Source: Planctomycetaceae bacterium
Lineage (GTDB): Bacteria > Planctomycetota > Planctomycetia > Pirellulales > Pirellulaceae
Reading direction: 5' to 3'
DNA length: 8,811 nt
Assembly: GCA_005773145.1 (NCBI GenBank)
Contig: SXHS01000321.1
Location: 1 to 8,811, forward strand
The notes below the pieces were generated by a model. It was not told the DNA's origin. It saw nothing but the letters and a program-made list of their open reading frames with translations, and did no database searches. Position numbers and translations under genes: made by a program. Position 1 is the first letter of the stretch. Every line of letters begins with the position of its first letter. Of the stretch, positions 5,353 to 8,811 are shown one piece after another.

Positions 5353-5376
5353 CCAAGGGTTCGTCGCGGCCCTTGG
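5353..5376 (+). promoter_or_regulatory. Stem-loop in the kdsA leader
   Basis: CCAAGGG and CCCTTGG form a perfect 7-bp stem around a 10-nt loop, 31 bp before the kdsA start. An alternative stem, GCCGG-TCG-CCGGC (5376-5388), overlaps its last base and lies closer to the Shine-Dalgarno. The two could compete, but no known riboswitch class is recognised. Confidence 0.35.
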
Positions 5377-5407
5377 CCGGTCGCCGGCGTGGTGAGGGGG
5401 GGAAAGC

Positions 5408-6244
5408 GTGGGAGATGCGTTGGTCCGAGCCGCTGTTGGTGACTATCAGGTCGGCGACGGTTGTCCGCTACTGGTCATTGCCGGCCCGTGCGTATTGGAG
5501 GACGCCGGACTGACCATGCACATCGCCGAGCACCTGCGGAAGCTGGCGGACGAATTGCCAATTCAACTGGTCTTTAAAGCCTCATACGACAAGGCCAATC
5601 GCACGAGCGGCGAGGCGTTTCGCGGCCCGGGGTTGGCCAAGGGCTTAGACATGTTGCGGCAGGTTCGCGATGACTTGGGCCTACCCGTCACAACGGACAT
5701 CCACGAGTCGCATCAGGCAGCGCAGGTGGCGGAGGTGTGCGACCTGCTGCAGATCCCGGCCTTTCTGGCTCGACAAACGGATCTCTTGATGGCGGCTGCC
5801 GCGACGGGCCGGGCGGTGAATGCCAAGAAGGGCCAATTCATGGCACCCGCCGATATGACTCACGTCGCGAGCAAGCTCCGCGCAGCCGGCTGCGCCCATG
5901 TCTTGCTCACGGAACGCGGCACCTTTTTCGGTTACGGCCGGCTGGTCAATGATATGCGGGCGTTGCCGGAGATGCGCCAGTGTGGGGCGCCCGTCGTGTT
6001 TGATGCCACCCATAGCGTGCAAGAGCCAGGGGGACGCGGCGGATCAACCGGAGGGAATCGGGCGATGGTCGAGCCCTTGGCACGTGCGGCTATGGCGGTG
6101 GGGATTGATGGTTTGTTTTTTGAAACGCATCCAGATCCGGATCGGTCACCCAGCGACGGTCCTAACATGATTCCGCTGGGCGACGTGCGGGGAATGCTCA
6201 TCCGCTTGCTCAAGATCCGCCATGTAGTGGAGTCGATGTCGTGA
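5408..6244 (+). CDS. kdsA: KDO-8-phosphate synthase, metal-dependent class
   Basis: KdsA condenses phosphoenolpyruvate with D-arabinose 5-phosphate to give KDO-8-phosphate, the precursor of the KDO sugar of lipopolysaccharide cores. The 278 codons match the family length. Visible motifs are VIAGPCVLED, KASYDKANRTS, PVTTDIHES, IPAFLARQTDLL, NAKKGQFMAP, ATHSVQEPGG and SPSDGPNMIPL. Cys28, His202, Glu239 and Asp250 sit exactly 17 residues after the four metal ligands of the Aquifex enzyme (Cys11, His185, Glu222, Asp233). This puts it in the metal-dependent class; E. coli-type enzymes have Asn in place of the Cys. The start is GTG, preceded by GAGGGGGGG with 5 nt spacing. A nearby ATG (5415) is in another frame. 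The next gene overlaps the stop by 4 bp. Presence of kdsA implies a KDO-containing outer-membrane glycolipid or a relic of that pathway. Confidence 0.96.
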   Translation: MGDALVRAAVGDYQVGDGCPLLVIAGPCVLEDAGLTMHIAEHLRKLADELPIQLVFKASYDKANRTSGEAFRGPGLAKGLDMLRQVRDDLGLPVTTDIHESHQAAQVAEVCDLLQIPAFLARQTDLLMAAAATGRAVNAKKGQFMAPADMTHVASKLRAAGCAHVLLTERGTFFGYGRLVNDMRALPEMRQCGAPVVFDATHSVQEPGGRGGSTGGNRAMVEPLARAAMAVGIDGLFFETHPDPDRSPSDGPNMIPLGDVRGMLIRLLKIRHVVESMS

Positions 6245-8055
6245 TCCCGAGGAACAGCTCAACACGAGAATCGACTGGGTGTGGAGGGGGCTTCACGCTC
6301 TGGTTTCGCGGTGTGTGCGGGCTGGCCGCCTTCGTGTTGGTCGGTTGCGGAGATCCGTTGCCCGCTCCCGGGCCGCTGAGTACGTCCGAGTCGCCTGGCG
6401 GTAACTCGCGTATCGAGCGGGTGGACTACTTGGGCGCGGCCATGGACGTGACGGCCAACTTGGACAAGTACCAGCTGCAAGAGGCCCAAAACATGGTCTT
6501 GCAATACTTGTACGAGTGGCGTCGAGGCCGACCTGAAACCAGCGTCGATTGGCGACGCGATCCCCTGTTGGGACGTTTGCCCGATCGATTGAAGGATTGG
6601 CGTTCGCCTGCGGCGCGTGGCGGCGCGGATGGCGATCTGTTCAGTATGACCGATTTCAACGCCTATGATCTATTTCATCTGCGAGAATCACAATGGATGC
6701 GCGATGTTGCGCGGAGAGCCAAATCGCTCGAGACCTGTCCCGGCTTGGTCGATGCCTGGATCTCGCAGATGCCCGACCAATCAGGATTTGGCGCTGAGGA
6801 GCGGGATGATCTGCGCACGACCGCACGATTGTTTGACTGGGTGATCCGTAATATTCAATTGGACGCCCCGCTCACCAGCGATGCCAATAGTGCAGGGGAA
6901 GGGGGGACGGAGGCCGCGCGTTGGGGCGCTCTGCCTGGTACACGCTATTACCCCTGGGAGTCCTTGGCACTGGGACACGGCGATGCGGTCATGCGGGCGC
7001 GGGTCTTTATATTGATGGCACGCCAAGTCGGCGTTACCGCCGTTATGTTGGCCATCCAGGATGATGTGAAGAATGACCCCCGACCGTGGCTCCCCGCCGC
7101 GCTGATTGGCCAACAGCTGTATTTATTTGACACGCGCCTGGGATTGCCGATTCCCGCCCCCGAGGGGCTCGGAATTGCGACGTTGGAACAGTTGGTGGCC
7201 GAACCCAGTCGACTCGAATCGCTGGATATCGATGCGCAGCGACCGTACCCGGTTCGCGCCCATCAATTGGAAAAACTCGTGGTCTTGCTGGATGCCGATC
7301 CCCTATCTCTTTCGCAACGCATGAAACAGGTCGAGCTGGCATTGTCGGGGGACCGCAAGGTGATTTTGACTTGCGAACCTCTGGCGATGCGCAATCGCTT
7401 GGCGGGCTTGGCCGGCGTGCGGGATGTTCAGTTGTGGGCGGCGCCGTACGACGCGTTTGAGTTCCGTCGCGCGCTTTCCACGGATGAGACGCTGAGTCGC
7501 GCAACGGAACGTGAACGGCGTTGGTTGTATATCACGTCCCCCTTGCTGCTGGGACGCTATCGACAATTCCGCGGCCAAATTGAAAACGTCGCACAGCAGC
7601 CAGGGGCCGTTGGCCTCTATTTGCAGGCCCGCGTCCCGGAGGAGCAGCTGCGTCAGCTGCAGGGGGGAGATGCCCTGAAGCAACTCAAAAATCTTAACTA
7701 TCCCCTCCCAGAGGATCCCGCTGCGCAACAGCAAATGGTGCAGGATTCCGCCAACATGTTGCGCGAGATGAAGCAGGCGGCCAGCTATTGGCTGGGTATC
7801 CTAGCGATGGAATCAGGGAATTACTCAGTGGCCGTCGACCATTTCCAGAAACGCACTCTGACCGCCTCGCCCGATAGCCCGTGGACCCACGGAGCTCGTT
7901 ACAATCTGGCACGCTGTTATGAGGCCCTGGCTTGGCCCGAGCACTCGGTGCCGCGTCGTGATGAAGCAATTCGCGCCTATCGCCAGGATGAGTCATCACC
8001 GCAAGCCGATGGTAACTGTTGGCGAGCGCGTTGGCTGGAGGCGGTGACGCCGTAG
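6241..8055 (+). CDS. Putative lipoprotein with degenerate transglutaminase-like core and TPR-like C-terminus
   Basis: The 604-codon protein starts at a GTG overlapping the kdsA stop by 4 bp, with GGAG 8 nt upstream, so it is probably translationally coupled. Residues about 18-36 are hydrophobic and end in a lipobox (LVG-Cys36), suggesting a lipid-anchored periplasmic or outer-membrane protein. Residues about 190-305 resemble a transglutaminase core: GHGDAVMRARVFILMARQVG, then RPW at 281-283, then LYLFDTRLGLPI with Asp297. The family's catalytic Cys position is Gly247, and the His of the usual HAW motif is Arg281; only the Asp remains, so catalysis is unlikely. The C-terminus (about 510-585) contains helical TPR-like repeats (SYWLGILAMESGNYSVAVDHF at 515-535). 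The transglutaminase resemblance is my reading of motifs, not a search result. The function is unknown; cell-envelope scaffolding is a guess based on the lipobox and the kdsA neighbour. Confidence 0.8.
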   Translation: MIPRNSSTRESTGCGGGFTLWFRGVCGLAAFVLVGCGDPLPAPGPLSTSESPGGNSRIERVDYLGAAMDVTANLDKYQLQEAQNMVLQYLYEWRRGRPETSVDWRRDPLLGRLPDRLKDWRSPAARGGADGDLFSMTDFNAYDLFHLRESQWMRDVARRAKSLETCPGLVDAWISQMPDQSGFGAEERDDLRTTARLFDWVIRNIQLDAPLTSDANSAGEGGTEAARWGALPGTRYYPWESLALGHGDAVMRARVFILMARQVGVTAVMLAIQDDVKNDPRPWLPAALIGQQLYLFDTRLGLPIPAPEGLGIATLEQLVAEPSRLESLDIDAQRPYPVRAHQLEKLVVLLDADPLSLSQRMKQVELALSGDRKVILTCEPLAMRNRLAGLAGVRDVQLWAAPYDAFEFRRALSTDETLSRATERERRWLYITSPLLLGRYRQFRGQIENVAQQPGAVGLYLQARVPEEQLRQLQGGDALKQLKNLNYPLPEDPAAQQQMVQDSANMLREMKQAASYWLGILAMESGNYSVAVDHFQKRTLTASPDSPWTHGARYNLARCYEALAWPEHSVPRRDEAIRAYRQDESSPQADGNCWRARWLEAVTP

Positions 8056-8120
8056 TACCGCGAAGCGGATTTCCAGGTCTCCAGCGCGACCATCCCCTCA
8101 ACGTGTTCTTAACCAGGGAA

Positions 8121-8158
8121 CGAGCAAAATTTGAGCACGACTCGCTCGCACATTTTTT
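8121..8158 (+). terminator. Weak candidate terminator between convergent genes
   Basis: In the 115-bp gap between the lipoprotein gene and purC, CGAGC (8121-8125) or TGAGC (8132-8136) can pair with GCTCG (8144-8148), followed after four bases by six T (8153-8158) on the plus strand. The stem is short. A smaller hairpin CCGC-GAA-GCGG lies right after the lipoprotein stop, at 8058-8068. Confidence 0.3.
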
Positions 8159-8170
8159 GGTCACTGGGAT

Positions 8171-8811
8171 TTACCTCCAGGCAAACGCTTGCCCAGTGAG
8201 CCGCTCATAAGCCTCGATGTACTTAGCCCGTGTCTGCGCAACAACCTCGTCGGGTAGCGCGGGGGGCGGGCTGTTCTTGTCCCAGTCGGTCTGTTCGAGC
8301 CAGTCCCGCACGTACTGCTTGTCGTAGGAGACTTGCGCGCGACCCGGTTCGTATTGATCCGCCGGCCAGAACCGCGAACTGTCGGGAGTCAGGACCTCGT
8401 CGATGAGGATGAGTTGACCGTCGACCCAGCCCCACTCAAACTTGGTATCGGCCACTAGGATTCCCTTCTCCTGGGCCCAAGCCGCGCCGCGGCGGTAGAC
8501 GGCCAGGCTGCGGTCACGCAGTTCTTCCGCCACGTCCGCTCCGACGATCTCCACCATGCGGGCGAAGGGAATGTTCTCGTCGTGTCCACTTTCGGCTTTA
8601 GTGGCTGGAGTGAAAATGGGTTCCGCTAATTGTTCGGACTCACGCAATCCGTCCGGTAGCTGCATTCCGCACACGGTCCGTTGCTGGCGATATTCCTTCC
8701 AGCCGGAGCCGGACAGGTAACCGCGCACCACGCACTCAATCGGGACCACACGGGTCTTGCGCACCCACATGCTCCGCCCAATGAGGGCCTGCCAGTCGCT
8801 GCCGGTGGGGA
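8171..8811 (-). CDS. purC: Phosphoribosylaminoimidazole-succinocarboxamide synthase (N-terminus outside the window)
   Basis: SAICAR synthetase joins CAIR and L-aspartate using ATP, a step in purine synthesis. The frame is open to the right edge, giving about 213 C-terminal residues. Family signatures are clear: VVPIECVVRGYLSGSGW; the second signature ILVADTKFEWG (Trp where the usual pattern has Phe); and DEVLTPDSSRFW, the segment shared by PurC proteins. In-frame codons continue upstream of the ATG at 8770 (reading GSDWQALIGRSMWVRK), which fits the conserved region before the first signature. That ATG is therefore internal and the true start lies outside the window. The C-terminus resembles the longer (about 300-residue) type rather than the short E. 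coli type. The gene converges on the lipoprotein gene; the gap holds only a weak terminator. Confidence 0.96.
   Translation of the reverse strand, partial: PTGSDWQALIGRSMWVRKTRVVPIECVVRGYLSGSGWKEYRQQRTVCGMQLPDGLRESEQLAEPIFTPATKAESGHDENIPFARMVEIVGADVAEELRDRSLAVYRRGAAWAQEKGILVADTKFEWGWVDGQLILIDEVLTPDSSRFWPADQYEPGRAQVSYDKQYVRDWLEQTDWDKNSPPPALPDEVVAQTRAKYIEAYERLTGQAFAWR

Larger units (their letters stand above)
4609..5407. other. Intergenic region of about 800 bp rich in inverted repeats, no convincing protein gene
   Basis: The region separates the minus-strand block from the plus-strand kdsA. Reading frames of 80-120 codons exist in it, but they cross strong hairpins, lack Shine-Dalgarno sequences and show no recognisable domain. 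From left to right it contains: a 9-bp hairpin (4642-4672); a nested hairpin with a tandem repeat (4695-4745); nine A; the three-way-junction structure (4765-4850); a 9-bp hairpin (4861-4894); an AT-rich stretch (about 4944-5011); a 17-bp hairpin (5012-5060); weaker stems (5079-5109 and 5152-5178); a tandem repeat (5298-5329); and a 7-bp hairpin (5353-5376). Individual elements are listed separately. Confidence 0.75.

Noticed and set aside
1..8811. CRISPR arrays, insertion sequences, prophage or defence genes
   Set aside because: No regularly spaced repeats, no transposase or integrase motifs, and no terminal inverted repeats with target duplications were seen. The protein genes are core functions.

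Overview
The window looks like chromosomal core DNA from a planctomycete, most likely of the Pirellulales type. The reasons are: a protein joining TPR repeats to two RNA-polymerase-alpha C-terminal domains, which I recall as a planctomycete-type architecture; the tgt-yajC-secD order; a metal-dependent KDO-8-phosphate synthase; GC-rich, loosely packed genes; and frequent GTG/TTG starts. The assignment rests on gene content and recall, not on a database search.

Layout. Bases 1-4608 are all on the minus strand. Read in the direction of transcription, they hold tRNA-Thr(CGU), the TPR/alpha-CTD protein, tgt (queuosine tRNA modification), yajC and secD (Sec translocon accessory factors). secD is cut by the left edge of the window. 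tgt-yajC-secD is the classical bacterial order, and yajC and secD overlap. Bases 4609-5407 (about 800 bp) have no convincing protein gene but are full of strong inverted repeats. Bases 5408-8055 on the plus strand hold kdsA, overlapped by 4 bp by a gene for a lipoprotein with a degenerate transglutaminase-like core and a TPR-like C-terminus. At the right edge purC (purine synthesis) runs on the minus strand, converges on the lipoprotein gene and lacks its N-terminus.

The most interesting part is the large intergenic region. On the minus strand at 4756-4850, a 13-bp stem closes a three-way junction with two further perfect hairpins and is followed at once by nine U. Two of the 13 pairs work only as G-U wobbles on the minus strand; on the plus strand they would be A-C mismatches. 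The orientation is therefore visible in the sequence, and this is a good candidate for an undescribed small structured RNA ending in an intrinsic terminator. Its C-rich loop is complementary over 9 nt to the Shine-Dalgarno region of tgt in the same window. A separate 17-bp hairpin at 5012-5060 has the opposite strand preference (plus), which suggests a second RNA or a long kdsA leader. Three short tandem duplications (at 3012, 4707 and 5298) all lie in non-coding DNA.

The protein genes are otherwise housekeeping: protein export, tRNA modification, purine synthesis and KDO (LPS-type sugar) synthesis. No mobile element, CRISPR array, phage gene or defence system is visible.
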